DNA of 64,000 nt from CAVTJL01 sp963752325 (lineage in GTDB: Bacteria; Pseudomonadota; Alphaproteobacteria; Geminicoccales; Geminicoccaceae), in NCBI GenBank assembly GCA_963752325.1, contig CAVVXU010000011.1:62001-126000 (forward strand). The letters are read 5' to 3'. The notes below the pieces were generated by a model. That model was given only the letters and a program-made list of their open reading frames with translations, made no database searches and was not told where the DNA came from. The position numbers and the translations under genes are program-made. Shown here in pieces: positions 10,001 to 19,624 of the stretch (within the stretch, counting starts at the first letter, position 1; each line of letters starts with the position of its first letter).

Positions 10001-13000
10001 GACGATGCCGTCCGCCATCTTGCCCATCGTCGCCACCGTGCCGGTATTCGTCACGGTGATGTCGCCCGCGGCACCCCCCGAGCCGCCTTTGCCGCCGATC
10101 GAGACATTGACGTTGATGCTCTTGGCCTCGTTGTCGTCCTAGGTCTCGCCGCCACTGCCCGCCGTGTCCTCGAGGCCGTCGCCGATGTCGTCGTCGCCGA
10201 TGCCGGTCAGGCTGCTGTTCCCGAGCATGCTGTTGGCCGTGGCCAGGGCCGACTGGATGGTGTTGTAGTCGTTGACCGCCTCACTGCCCTTCTGGGCGAA
10301 GTCCTTGGCGACGTTGGCGATGGTGTCGCTGCCCTCGCCATTGGCGCCGGCATTGCCGCCGTCGCCCGTCGACTTGCTGTCGCCCAGGCTGGTGGCGGCC
10401 TTGCCGCCATCGCCGCCGCCGCCGCCGATCGATTGGGCCAGGATGCCCGTCGCGTCGGCACCGAAGGTCAGGATGGTGCCCGAGTTGCCCACGCCCGAGC
10501 CCGAGCCGTTGTAGTAGGTGTCGCCGCCTTTGCCGCCCGTGCCGCCGACCGACACGGTGGTCGTGATCTCGCCCTTGTTGGAGGAGGCGGCACCCCCGGC
10601 GCGGCCGCCGCCGCCGCCGATCGTCTGCACCTCGATGCCCTTGGCACCATCACCCAGGGTGATGACGGTACCGGTGTTGGTGGCGACGGCGTTGTAGCCC
10701 TCGCCGCCACCGCCGCCGGAGCCGCCCATGCTCACCGAGACGGACAGGTTCTTGTCGGCGTCGGCGTCGGACTTGGCATCGCCGGAGCCGCCCCCGCCGC
10801 CGCCGCCGCCGATCGACTGCACCAGCAGGCCGTCGGCCGATTCGCCGGTCGTGATCACCACGCCGTGATTCACGCCGGTCACGTCGCCGCCATGGCCGCC
10901 GTCGCCGCCGCTCCCGCCGTGGGCGATCGAGGCCGACAGGCCGTAGTTGCCGCGCTGGCGCTTGATTCGGCCGAGGCGTCGCCGCCCGTGCCCCCACCAC
11001 CGCCGACCGCCTGGCCAAGAATGCCGTTGGCCCCGGCACCCTGCGTGGCGATCAGGCCCGAGCTTTGAAGGTAGACGCCGCCGGCGCTGCCGCCGTTGCC
11101 GCCCTTGCCGCCGCTCGCCATGCTGAGCGACATGGTGGGATACTCGTCGTTCCCCTTGACGATGCTCTTGGCGGTGGAGGCACCGCCGTTGCCGCCGCCG
11201 CCGCCGATCGACTGGCCGAGGATGCCGAAGCTGTCGGAGCCGCTGGTCAGGATCCGGCCGCTGTTGTTCTCGCCCTGGGCGCCGTTGACCGTGCCGCCGT
11301 CGCCGCCGCTGCCGCCCGTGCCACCGACCGCGACCGATGCGCCGAATTGCAGCGAGTAGGTGGAGGCGTAGGCGGCACCGCCGTCACCGCCGCCGCCGCC
11401 CACCGCCTGAATCTCCAGCCCCGGCGAGTGCTGCCCGGTCGTGGTGACGGCCCCGTTGCCGCCGTTCACCACGTTGGCGTCGGCGCCTGCGCCACCACCA
11501 CCGCCCGTGCCGCCGATCGTCATGTTGACCACGGTGCCGCTGCCGCTCGCGTCCCCGCCCTTGCCGCCGCCACCGCCGATCGACTGCGCCTGCATGCCGG
11601 CCGAGTTGTCGCCATAGGAGGTGACCTGTGAATCGCTGAGGTCGATGCTGACCTTGTTGCCCGCGGCACCATCGCCGCCGCCGCCGCCGACGGCGAACCA
11701 GCCGGTGGAATCCGGCCCGATGCCGCCGTTGCCGCCGATCGACTGGGCCAAGATGCCGGGTGACACGCTGCTGCTCGAGTCGCCATCCTTGCCGGCGCTG
11801 ATCGTGGCACCCGAGCCGGTCACCGTTACCGTGCTGGCGGTGCCGCCATTGTTGCCGTCGCCGCTCGTGGGGTTGAACGACCAGTCGGCCGCGTGGCCGC
11901 CACCGCCGCCGACGCTGCCCAGGGACTGGGCCAGAACGCCGGGCGCGCCCAGGCCTCCGGCCGCCGTCACCGAGCCAAAGAGATTCACCGTGACCGAGCC
12001 GGCATTGCCGCCCTGGCCGCCCTTGCCGCCGATCTCGCCCCCGCCGCCGCTGCCACCGCTGCCGCCCAGCGACTGGACCCACAGGCCGGCACCGGGGCTG
12101 CCGCCATAGCCCACGATCTGGGCGCCCCGGGGCCACGGTCACAGTGACATCGTCACCGTTGCCGCCCGTGCCGCCATTGCCACCCTGGCCGCTGAAGGCG
12201 CTGTCGCCCTGGCCCCCGTCACCACCGGTGCCGCCATAGGAGTGGATGTGGGCACCGCTCGTGCTGCCCTGCAGGTAGCCCTCGAGCGTAACGTCGGCGA
12301 TCGGCCCTCCATTCCCGCCAGGGCCGCCGTCCACGCCGAACTTGTTCAGATCGCCGTCATCGTCGGCGCCTTTGCCGCCCGTGCCACCGCCGCTCCAGAT
12401 GTCGGCACCCTTGCCGGCCGAGGAGACGAAGCTGCCGCCCAGCGTGACGTTGACCGTGCCGCCGTCGCCGCCGTTCCCCGTGGTGCCGGGAGCACCACCA
12501 TTCGGCGCGCCGAGTGCGCTTCTGCCGCCCGTGCCGCCGTAGGAGGCGACGGTCACGCCACTCGAGACGCCACTCGAGATGCCGGTGATGGTCACGCCGC
12601 TACCTGTGCCGGGCGAGTTGACGACGAGGGTGGTGTCCCCGCCATCGCCACCCCTGCCGCCGCTGCCGCCCGTGCCGTCGCTGCTCGAGGCGCCGTCCGC
12701 GCCCGTGCCGCCTTTGGAGGTGACGTTGACCGGCGAGGTCAGGGTGGCAGCGTTGTCCGTGTAGGTGGCCGGATCGTTCAGGGTGCTGGACAGCGCCGTC
12801 CCCGTGCCGCCCGGCCCGCCAGTGCCGCCGTCACCCGTGCCGGGGGTACCCGGGCCGCCGGTCGACGAGATCGAGCAGGCGGACCCGACCATCACGCAGG
12901 GATTGCCTGTGTTTTCGGCCGAGGCGCCGACGGCGAGCCCCGCCACCGCGATCAGCGCCGTGCTCGCCAGCAGGGCCGGTCGGAGCCGGCGGCGCGGCTC

Positions 13001-13072
13001 GCCGACCCGTCCCTCGCTCGCCGCACGGCCATGCGCCGGGCGATCGCCCTTCTACTGAAGAGTGCGGTCCAT
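7016..13072 (-). CDS. Giant glycine-rich autotransporter (type Va-like), interrupted
   Basis: About 2,000 residues read as one secreted protein: a signal-peptide-like stretch (RRRLRPALLASTALIAVAG, then ASA/EN), a very Gly-rich passenger with at least 17 copies of a GIxAQSIGGGGG motif, and a C-terminal autotransporter barrel of about 280 residues ending in LRVNYRF. The barrel would insert in the outer membrane and the passenger would be displayed or released. The reading is broken by frameshifts near 12130 and 10965, by an in-frame TAG at 10139-10141 with identical frame on both sides, and by a TAG at 13052-13054, codon 7 after the ATG at 13072. A GTG at 12946 would cut off the signal peptide. 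Several of these breaks may be assembly errors in repetitive DNA. Confidence 0.85.
8840..12090 (-). repeat. Passenger repeats: about 17 GIxAQSIGGGGG units
   Basis: Within the autotransporter passenger, a short motif (Gly-Ile/Val/Leu-x-Ala/Val/Gly-Gln-Ser/Ala-Ile/Val-Gly/Ala followed by four to six Gly) recurs about every 45-110 residues. It usually follows a segment of the form G-x-I-x-T-x-G-x-x-A-x-G. Spacing and flanking sequence vary, so the units are old rather than recent tandem copies. The pattern is typical of beta-helical autotransporter passengers, in which each unit adds one or more helical rungs. Confidence 0.85.
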
Positions 13073-13207
13073 TTGAGGTCGTCCTTTCCCCCGAGGAGAT
13101 CCAGGTAATTGAGGCGGCTTGCAGGCGTGCGTCAGCATCCGGTCGCCGGCTCCTCGCCAGCGACCGCCAGTCTTCATCTCGACTTCTTCTAGGCTGAAGC
13201 CCGCCCT

Positions 13208-13671
13208 TTACTTGCGATCCCACACCGTCTGCAGGACGGCCTCGAACAGGCTCTCCTCGTCCTCGTCGGGAAAGCCCTGAAGAAAGTAGTTCCAACGCCC
13301 ATCGATCAGCATCATGGCGAACCCGTGCATGAGCGACAGATGCGCCGCCATCTGCGTGGTCAGCAGCCATGGCTGCTCAGCCGCCTCGGGCGCCCGTGTC
13401 AGCGCAGTCTCACGGAGCATCTGCGTAGCGCCGTCGCCCGCCCCGCGCAGGTCCGGACGCCCCAGGTCCAGCCGTTCGCCGCGATACATCAGCAGGAACA
13501 TCCCCTTGTGGCGCCGCGCTAAGTCGACATAGGCGCGGTCCGTGGCCTTGCCGCGCCCTCTATGCCTTCCTGCGCCAGGATCATCTCGGCCTTCTCGAGA
13601 AGCGCCGCCCGCAAGTTGCCATGGTGATACGGGCACTTTGGCGCCCCTGCCGTTCCGTGCTCCTTCGTCAC
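13208..13671 (-). pseudogene. TetR-family regulator remnant lacking its DNA-binding helices
   Basis: From the GTG at 13671 the product begins VTKEHGTAGAPKC and contains HHGNLRAALLEKAEMILAQEG, the first helix of a TetR N-terminus. Near 13555 it jumps, with a change of frame, to a C-terminal ligand-domain segment (YVDLARRHKGMFLLMY, then LMHGFAMMLIDGRWNYFLQG) that runs to the stop at 13208. The roughly 50-60 residues that should hold the helix-turn-helix and recognition helix are missing. It therefore cannot bind DNA like a normal TetR protein. The reading is too different for a single-base sequencing error, so a real internal deletion is the best explanation. Confidence 0.7.
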
Positions 13672-13783
13672 GTCGCATCTTTGCAGTGCAAGGATACCGG
13701 CGTGCCATGCACATTTGGATGGGCTGGGTTGCATCAACAGCCCCCCGGGAGGGCGCAGAGGGTTAGCCGAAACGCGGGCCGGC

Positions 13784-14680
13784 TCAGCCGGCGGCGCGGC
13801 GCACCGTCTCGCGATGGAGGATGTAGAGCCCGCTCGCGATCACGACGGCGGCGCCGAGCAGCATCACGGGCTCCGGCCGGTTGTTGAAGAGCAGGTAGCC
13901 CGCGACCAGGGCGAAGGGCATCTGGGCGTATTGGAAGGGCGCCACGAGCGCCGCCGGTGCCCGCTTGTAGGCATGGGCAAGCAGGAGAAAGGCGGTGCCG
14001 CCCAACGTGCCGCCCAGGGCGCTGATCGCGAGGTCGCCCGGCGCCGGCAGGATCAGCACGAAGGGCAGCGCCAGCGCCATCACGAGAAAGATGGTGAGGT
14101 TGCCGTAGAAGGCGGCGGCCTCGGGGTTGTCGGTGGCCCCCAGCCGGCGGAGGATCAGCATGGCGCAGGCGTTCATGAAGGCGCCGGACAGGGCCGCGAT
14201 GGTGCCGATCCCGAAGAGCCCGCTGCCCGGCCGCAGCACGATCAGCACGCCGATGAACCCCACCACGACGGCGCCCCAGCGCCGGGCGCCCACGGGCTCG
14301 CGCAGCAGCGGCACCGAGAGGGCCGTGATGATGAGCGGCATCGTGAAGAGCAGCGCATAGGCGTCCGCGAGCGGCATCAGGCTGTAGGCGAAGAAGGTGA
14401 GCGGCACGCCGGATGCCTGGCAGAGGCCGCGCAGGAGCTGCAGGGGCAGTCGCCGCGTGCGCAGGCGGTGCAGCCCGCCGCCCCACATCGCCGCGGCCAC
14501 CAGCGGCAGGAGCGCGAAGAGCGCATTGAGACACGAGATCTGCACCGTGTGGTAGCGCCCGCTCACGAGCTTGATGCAGGTGTCCATGCCGGTGAACAGC
14601 ATGAAGGCCATGAGCGTCAGCAGGATGGCACCGCCGTGGCGCGATGCCGCCTGGGCGGTGAGCGTGGAGGGGGCTGCCAT
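13784..14680 (-). CDS. EamA/DMT-family transporter 1
   Basis: The product is a 298-residue inner-membrane protein with about ten hydrophobic helices arranged as two EamA repeats, each near 140 residues. The N-terminal repeat runs to about residue 145 (GFIGVLIVLRPG closes it) and the C-terminal repeat ends GAAVVIASGLYILHRETVRRA. These drug/metabolite transporters export small metabolites or amino acids. The ATG at 14680 (MAAPSTLTAQ) is chosen because the longer frame upstream adds a non-membrane, Arg/His-rich tail. It precedes a truncated TetR remnant and follows a second EamA gene on the same strand. A decayed copy of its 3' end lies at 1278-1435. Confidence 0.88.
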   Translation of the reverse strand: MAAPSTLTAQAASRHGGAILLTLMAFMLFTGMDTCIKLVSGRYHTVQISCLNALFALLPLVAAAMWGGGLHRLRTRRLPLQLLRGLCQASGVPLTFFAYSLMPLADAYALLFTMPLIITALSVPLLREPVGARRWGAVVVGFIGVLIVLRPGSGLFGIGTIAALSGAFMNACAMLILRRLGATDNPEAAAFYGNLTIFLVMALALPFVLILPAPGDLAISALGGTLGGTAFLLLAHAYKRAPAALVAPFQYAQMPFALVAGYLLFNNRPEPVMLLGAAVVIASGLYILHRETVRRAAG

Positions 14681-14766
14681 GGGCGGCGGTGAGCCGTGCC
14701 TGCGCGTTAGAAGGTGGATGAGTCTCCTCCAGCGCGTCCAGGGCCACAAGCGACACCCACGCAGGT

Positions 14767-14826
14767 CTGCCCGTCAGCCCTGATGACCGCGCCCAGCTGG
14801 GCTGCCCGTCAGCCGTGATGACCGCG
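14767..14826. repeat. 25-bp direct repeat at the 3' end of EamA gene 2
   Basis: A 25-bp unit at 14767-14791 recurs at 14802-14826 with one mismatch and a 10-bp spacer, giving a 35-bp period. The second copy is the end of the downstream EamA gene including its stop codon. The first copy lies just outside the gene, so this looks like a small tandem duplication of the gene terminus. Confidence 0.8.
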
Positions 14827-15687
14827 GATGAGCCAGAGCCCGCTCAGGATGATGATGCCCGAGCCGATCACGACCGGCAGGCCCGGAACGTCGCCGAAGA
14901 CGAGGACGCCCAGCAGCACCGCCCACACCATGGCGCTGTAGTCGAGTGGCGCCAGTGTGGCCGCGGGTGCCTGGCGGTAGGCGGCCGACATGGCGAGGCC
15001 GCCCACCGCACCCAGCAGGCCCACCGCGGCCAGGAGCGGCAGGTCGCCCGCCGTCGGCGCCTGCCAGACGAGCGCTGCCGCCGGCAGCGTCATGAAGCCG
15101 ACCACGAGCGATCCCCAGATCGTCGTGGCGGTAGCGCCGTCCGAATGGCCGAGCCGGCGCAGCGCGAGGGCGTGAAGGGCGTAGAAGAGGGCGGCGCCGG
15201 TGGCGTAGCCGGCGCCGGCACCGAGCCCTCCCAGGCCCGGCCGCACCACGACGAGCACGCCCGCAAAGCCCACCAGGATGACGCCCCAGCCGCGCGCGCT
15301 AACCTGCTCGCCGAGGAGCGGTCGCGAGAGCAGCGCCACGAACAGGGGAGCGGAGAACGACACCGCGAGCGTGTCCGCCAGCGGCAGCTCGGCCAGGGCC
15401 TTGAAGTAGCAGAGCGCGGTCATGAAGCCGAGGGCGCCGCGCAGCAGCTGCAGGCCGGGCCGGACCCGGACGAGGCTGGTGAGCCCGCCGTCCCGCGGCA
15501 GGGCCAGGAGCAGCACGGGCACCGCCAGGAAGCAACGGAAGGCCATGATCAGCAGCACGGGATAGCGTGCCGTCAGCGCCTTCACCACGGCATCCATCAA
15601 GGTGAGCAGGAACACCGACGAGACCATCAGCGTCACGGCTCGGACGCGGGTCTGGCGTGGCGTGGGGCGAGCGAGCTCGATGGACAT
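14809..15687 (-). CDS. EamA/DMT-family transporter 2
   Basis: The product is a 292-residue polytopic membrane protein with the ten-helix, two-repeat EamA architecture. The first repeat ends VGFAGVLVVVRPG and the second ends VVIGSGIIILSGLWLIRG. It starts at the ATG at 15687 (MSIELARPTPRQTRVRA), where the charged cytoplasmic N-tail leads straight into helix 1; a much longer in-frame extension upstream is Arg/Pro-rich and not membrane-like. It is clearly a paralogue of the neighbouring EamA gene but divergent from it. Function is probably export of a small metabolite; the substrate is unknown. Confidence 0.88.
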   Translation of the reverse strand: MSIELARPTPRQTRVRAVTLMVSSVFLLTLMDAVVKALTARYPVLLIMAFRCFLAVPVLLLALPRDGGLTSLVRVRPGLQLLRGALGFMTALCYFKALAELPLADTLAVSFSAPLFVALLSRPLLGEQVSARGWGVILVGFAGVLVVVRPGLGGLGAGAGYATGAALFYALHALALRRLGHSDGATATTIWGSLVVGFMTLPAAALVWQAPTAGDLPLLAAVGLLGAVGGLAMSAAYRQAPAATLAPLDYSAMVWAVLLGVLVFGDVPGLPVVIGSGIIILSGLWLIRGHHG

Positions 15688-15990
15688 GGGACGGGCTCCG
15701 GGCGTGCCTCCTCTTAGGCCTCGAGCGTGAGTTCTGCCAGACGGGCGCTGCCGGCCGAAGCTGCCCTCGGCCCCAAGGGCCAGCATTGCATTCGGCGCAA
15801 GGAGGCCCGTCGTTTTTTGACACCCAGGAGGGTAGTGGCTATCGTCTGGGCCGACCGGAGGCGACGGGCGGCGGGAATGGGCCGTCCGCCGCGTATTTTC
15901 ACGCCAAGTCGGTGCCGGATCTTGCGAGGTCTTGGTTGTCTGGTGAGACAGGACCCGGAAGCAGGTCCGGACACAAGGAGGAAAGCCACC

Positions 15991-17718
15991 GTGGATCGGC
16001 AAAAGCGCATGCACCCGCTCGTGGACGTGGCGGAGCGGCAGCTTCGCGAGGGCAAGAGCGACCGCCGCGACTTCCTGAGAACGGTAACGCTCCTGGGCGT
16101 TGGCTCAGCGGCCGCCTACACCATGGCGGGCAGGATCCTGGGCGAGGATCTCGTCGAGCCGGGCTATGCCGAGGACGGCAAGCCGGTGATGGGCGGCATT
16201 CTGCGCTGCTCGATGGGCGTGCAGGCGATGGCCGACCCGGCCACGTTCGACTGGACCGAGAAGAGCAATCAGGCCCGGCACATCGTCGAGTATCTGACCT
16301 GCACCGGCGCCGACAACGTGACGCGGCCCTACCTCGCCGAGAAATGGGAAGCGTCCGACGATCTCAAGACGTGGACCTTCTACCTGCAGCAGAAGGCCAA
16401 GTGGCACAATGGCGACCAGTTCGGCGCCGACGACGTCATCTACAACTTCAAGCGCTGGCTCGACCCCAAGACCGGCTCCTCCAACATCGGCCTGTTCGAC
16501 GGCCTGACCGAGGACTACGACACCGGCCAGAAGGACGACAAGGGCCAGCCCAAGATGGGCAAGCGCGAGCGTCCGGGCGCCATCGAGAAGGTCGACGACT
16601 TCACGGTGCGCCTGAACTTCAACAAGGCGATCCTGGCGGTTCCCGAGAACCTCTTCAACTATCCGACCGCCATCGTCCATCGCGACTTCGACAAGCACGG
16701 GTCCGATCTGTCCAAATGGCCGATGGGCACCGGGCCCTACACGCTGGCGGAGCTGCAGGTCGGCCAGCGCTGCATCCTCAAGCGCACCGGTCAGCCCTAT
16801 TGGGGCGAGTCCATCGATCAGCCCTATATCGGCGGCCCGGTCTATCTGGACGAGATCCACTATTACGACCAGGGCTCGGCCTCGACGGCGCAGCTCGCGG
16901 CCTTCGCCTCGGGCCAGGTCGACATGATCTACGAGTTCGACGTCGCCTCCTACGACATGGCGGCTTCGATCCCGAACGCGACGATCTATCAGGCGCGCAC
17001 CGCCCAGACGGGCGCATTGCGCATGCAGGTCGACAAGAAGCCCTTCGACGACAGGCGCGTGCGCCGCGCCATCCAGCTCTGCTGCGAGCCGCCCCGCTAC
17101 AACGAGCTGATCTATCGCGGCAAGGGCGACGTCGGCTACCACTACCACGTCTCGCCGATCCATCCCGAGTACTTCCCGCTACCGCCTCTCAATCAGAATA
17201 TCGAGGAGGCGAAGAAGCTCCTGGTCGAGGCCGGTCACAAGGACGGGCTCGAGGTCCAGATCGACTGCGGCAACACCAACGGCCCGTGGCAGCAGCAGGT
17301 CTGCGAGCTCTTCCAGCAGCAGCTCGCCCCGGCTGGCATCAAGCTCAACATCAACATCATGCCGGCCGAGCAGTATTGGGACATCTGGACGACGACGCCC
17401 TTCGGCATCACCGCCTGGACCCACCGTCCGCTCGGCACCATGGTCTTGAGCCTCGGCTACCGCTGCGGCGTGCCGTGGAACGAGTCGCACTACTGCAATC
17501 CGGAGTTCGACAAGGCGCTCGACCACGCCGAATCGCTCGTCGATGTCGAGAAGCGCAAGGCCGCCATGGAGAAGGTCGAGCAGATCCTCCAGGACGACGC
17601 CGTGATCGTGCAGCCCTTGTGGCAGCCGAAATTCTTCTCGGCGTCGGACAAGGTGCACAACATGAACGCCCATCCCACCCAGTACCACCTGTTCCAAAGG
17701 GTGTGGATGTCGGCGTGA
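15991..17718 (+). CDS. Oligopeptide-type ABC transporter substrate-binding protein, Tat signal
   Basis: The product is a 575-residue SBP_bac_5 (cluster C) periplasmic binding protein. The GTG at 15991 is chosen because AAGGAGG lies about ten bases upstream. The N-terminus carries a twin-arginine motif (SDRRDFLRTVTLLG) before a hydrophobic stretch, so export is through Tat. Typical family features follow: PYLAEKWEASDDLKTWTFYL, WHNGDQFGADDVIYNFKRWL, a GTGPYTL segment and RRAIQLCC near residue 360. It delivers a peptide, opine or similar ligand to the two permeases encoded immediately downstream. A strong hairpin separates it from the permeases and probably keeps the binding protein in excess. 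Confidence 0.92.
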   Translation: MDRQKRMHPLVDVAERQLREGKSDRRDFLRTVTLLGVGSAAAYTMAGRILGEDLVEPGYAEDGKPVMGGILRCSMGVQAMADPATFDWTEKSNQARHIVEYLTCTGADNVTRPYLAEKWEASDDLKTWTFYLQQKAKWHNGDQFGADDVIYNFKRWLDPKTGSSNIGLFDGLTEDYDTGQKDDKGQPKMGKRERPGAIEKVDDFTVRLNFNKAILAVPENLFNYPTAIVHRDFDKHGSDLSKWPMGTGPYTLAELQVGQRCILKRTGQPYWGESIDQPYIGGPVYLDEIHYYDQGSASTAQLAAFASGQVDMIYEFDVASYDMAASIPNATIYQARTAQTGALRMQVDKKPFDDRRVRRAIQLCCEPPRYNELIYRGKGDVGYHYHVSPIHPEYFPLPPLNQNIEEAKKLLVEAGHKDGLEVQIDCGNTNGPWQQQVCELFQQQLAPAGIKLNINIMPAEQYWDIWTTTPFGITAWTHRPLGTMVLSLGYRCGVPWNESHYCNPEFDKALDHAESLVDVEKRKAAMEKVEQILQDDAVIVQPLWQPKFFSASDKVHNMNAHPTQYHLFQRVWMSA

Positions 17719-17734
17719 CGGAGCGCGCCGGATC

Positions 17735-17755
17735 GGCCGGGCCTCTGGCCCGGCC
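17735..17755 (+). promoter_or_regulatory. Intercistronic hairpin between binding protein and permease genes
   Basis: A perfect 9-bp GC-only inverted repeat (GGCCGGGCC / GGCCCGGCC) with a TCT loop sits 16 bases after the binding-protein stop. No T-run follows, so it is not a classical terminator. Such hairpins after binding-protein genes commonly stabilise the upstream mRNA segment and lower permease expression; that role is inferred. Confidence 0.6.
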
Positions 17756-17782
17756 AGCTCCGCGCAGCGGGGGTGAGCGGCC

Positions 17783-18716
17783 ATGATGCGGCTCGTGGCG
17801 CGGCGGATCGCGACCATGGTGCTCATCATGCTGGTCGTGTCGTTCACCCTCTTCGCGATCTTCGAGAGCGACAAGCTCGGCGTCGCGGGCAAGGTGCTGG
17901 GCCCCTACTCGAGCCCGCAGCAGCGCGAGCTCTGGCTCGAGGATCACGGCTACAACCGGCCCTTCCTCGCTGCGCTACGGCGAGTGGGTCGGCAATGCCC
18001 TGCACGGCGACTTCGGCCAGTCGATCCGCTTCAAGACGCCGGTCTCGGAGCTGCTCTGGAGCCGGCTCGCCAACACCGGCATCCTCGCCGCCTGCGTCTT
18101 CGCCCTGATGATCCCGATCTCGCTCTGCCTGGGCGTGCTCGCCGGCATGCGCGAGGGCTCGCTCTTGGACCGGACCATCTCGCTCCTATCGATCGTCACG
18201 ACCTCGGTGCCCGAGTTCGCCTCGGCGACCCTTCTCGTCGCCCTCTTCGTCTTCAAGCTGCGCTGGCTGCCCGGCACCTCGTCGATGACCTCGGGCTTCA
18301 GCTGGAACGAGATGATTCTGCCCGTGGGCGTGCTCGTGCTCTACGATTTCGGCTATGTGGCGCGGATGACCCGCGCCTCGATGGCCGAGGTGATGACCGC
18401 GCAATACATCAGAACGGCCGTCCTCAAGGGCCTGCCGCGGCGGCGCGTCATCGTGAGCCACGCGCTCCGCAACGCGCTCATCGCCCCCTTCACGGTCATC
18501 GTGCTGCAGCTCAACTGGCTCTTGTCGGGCGTCATCGTGGTCGAGGTCTTCTTCGCCTACAAAGGCTTCGGCAAGCTCCTCTACGACGCCGCGACCTACG
18601 GCGACATCTACCTCATCGAGGCCTGCACCATGGTCGCCGTCTTCGTGGCGGTCCTCTCCCAGTTCATCTCGGATATCGGCTACATGCTCCTCAATCCGCG
18701 CATCCGGTTCGGGTAG
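17783..18716 (+). CDS. ABC transporter permease (DppB-like), one frameshift
   Basis: This is the first inner-membrane permease of the peptide-type ABC system. It begins MMRLVARRIATMVLIMLVVSF, typical of DppB/OppB. Near 17971 the frame changes; the downstream reading LRYGEWVGNALHGDFGQSI continues the family pattern exactly, followed by membrane helices and the coupling segment YIRTAVLKGLPRRRVIVSHALRN. With one base corrected the product is about 310 residues, normal for the family. It begins 64 bases after the binding-protein stop and ends 6 bases before the next permease. The break is probably a base-calling error, as the rest of the operon is conserved. Confidence 0.88.
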
Positions 18717-18722
18717 GCGCCC

Positions 18723-19620
18723 ATGGCGACCACCGTCGAGACGACCGGTCGGGGAGCGCCGCGGGCGCCCTCGCGCCTGGGCGAGCGTGCTCCACGCCAT
18801 CGGCCTTCTGCGCGAGAGCCCGATCGCGATGATCGGGCTCGTGCTCATCCTCTTCTGGGTCGTGTTGGCGGCGCTGGCGCCGGTGCTCCCGCTCCTCGAC
18901 CCCAACCTGCCGATAGCGCCCTTCAAGGGCATCGGCGCCGTGGGGCCGCACGGGGAGCATTTCTGGCTCGGCACCGACCACAAGGGCCGCGACATCCTCT
19001 CGCGCCTGATCTGGGGCTCGCAACGGGTCCTGATCTGGGCCACCTTCGCCACCGCCGTGGCCTACGCGGTCGGCATGATGATGGGCGTGGCGGCGGGCTA
19101 TCTCGGCGGCTGGTGGGACGAGGCGATCTCCTTCGTCGCCAACGTCCTGCTCTCGTTTCCGGTCATGGTGCTCTACATCGTCATCATCAGCCGGCTCGGC
19201 GCCTCCGGGGCCAACATCGTGTTGGCCGTCACCTTCGCCTCGGCGCCGGGCATCATGCGCATCGTCCGCGGCATCATCCTCGACCTCAAGACGCGCGACT
19301 ATGTCTTCGCCGCCCAGACGCGCGGCGAGTCGCCCTTCTACATCATGATGGTCGAGCTCCTGCCCAACGCCCGCGGGCCTTTGATCGTCGATGCCTGCCT
19401 CAGGCTCGGCTACACCGTCATCACCATCGCGATGCTGGGCTTTTTGGGCCTCGGCCTGCCGCCGCCGGACCCCGACTGGGGGCAGATGATCGCCGAGGCG
19501 GTCCCGGTCGGCGTCTTTGCCGCCCATGCCATGATCATCCCGGCGCTCGCCGTCTCCTCGCTCGTCCTCGGCTTCAATCTCCTGGCCGACGGGCTGCGCG
19601 AGATCTCGCTCAGGGACTAG
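18723..19620 (+). CDS. ABC transporter permease (DppC-like), one frameshift near start
   Basis: This is the second permease of the system, about 298 residues. The ATG at 18723 opens MATTVETTGRGAPRAPSRLG; a one-base shift near 18778 is needed to join this to VLHAIGLLRESPIAMIGLVL, the first membrane helix. A GTG at 18787 gives a shorter in-frame alternative that lacks the N-terminal cytoplasmic tail. Family landmarks are LGTDHKGRDILSRLIWGS and the coupling-helix region RGIILDLKTRDYVFAAQT. It ends 4 bases before the ATPase gene, so translation is probably coupled. Confidence 0.9.
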
Positions 19621-19624
19621 CCCG

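Noticed and set aside
8800..12900. CRISPR-like or satellite DNA, because of the dense CCGCC repeats
   Set aside because: The repeats are in frame, code for Gly-rich passenger units and have irregular spacing without unique spacers of constant length.
4056..13054. Possible recoding of TAG as a sense codon, given TAGs inside the GH130 and autotransporter readings
   Set aside because: Many intact genes here end in TAG (for example at 18716, 19620, 21700, 39953, 52028 and 55626), no suppressor tRNA or pyl-type gene is visible, and frameshifts occur beside the TAGs, so errors or decay explain them better.
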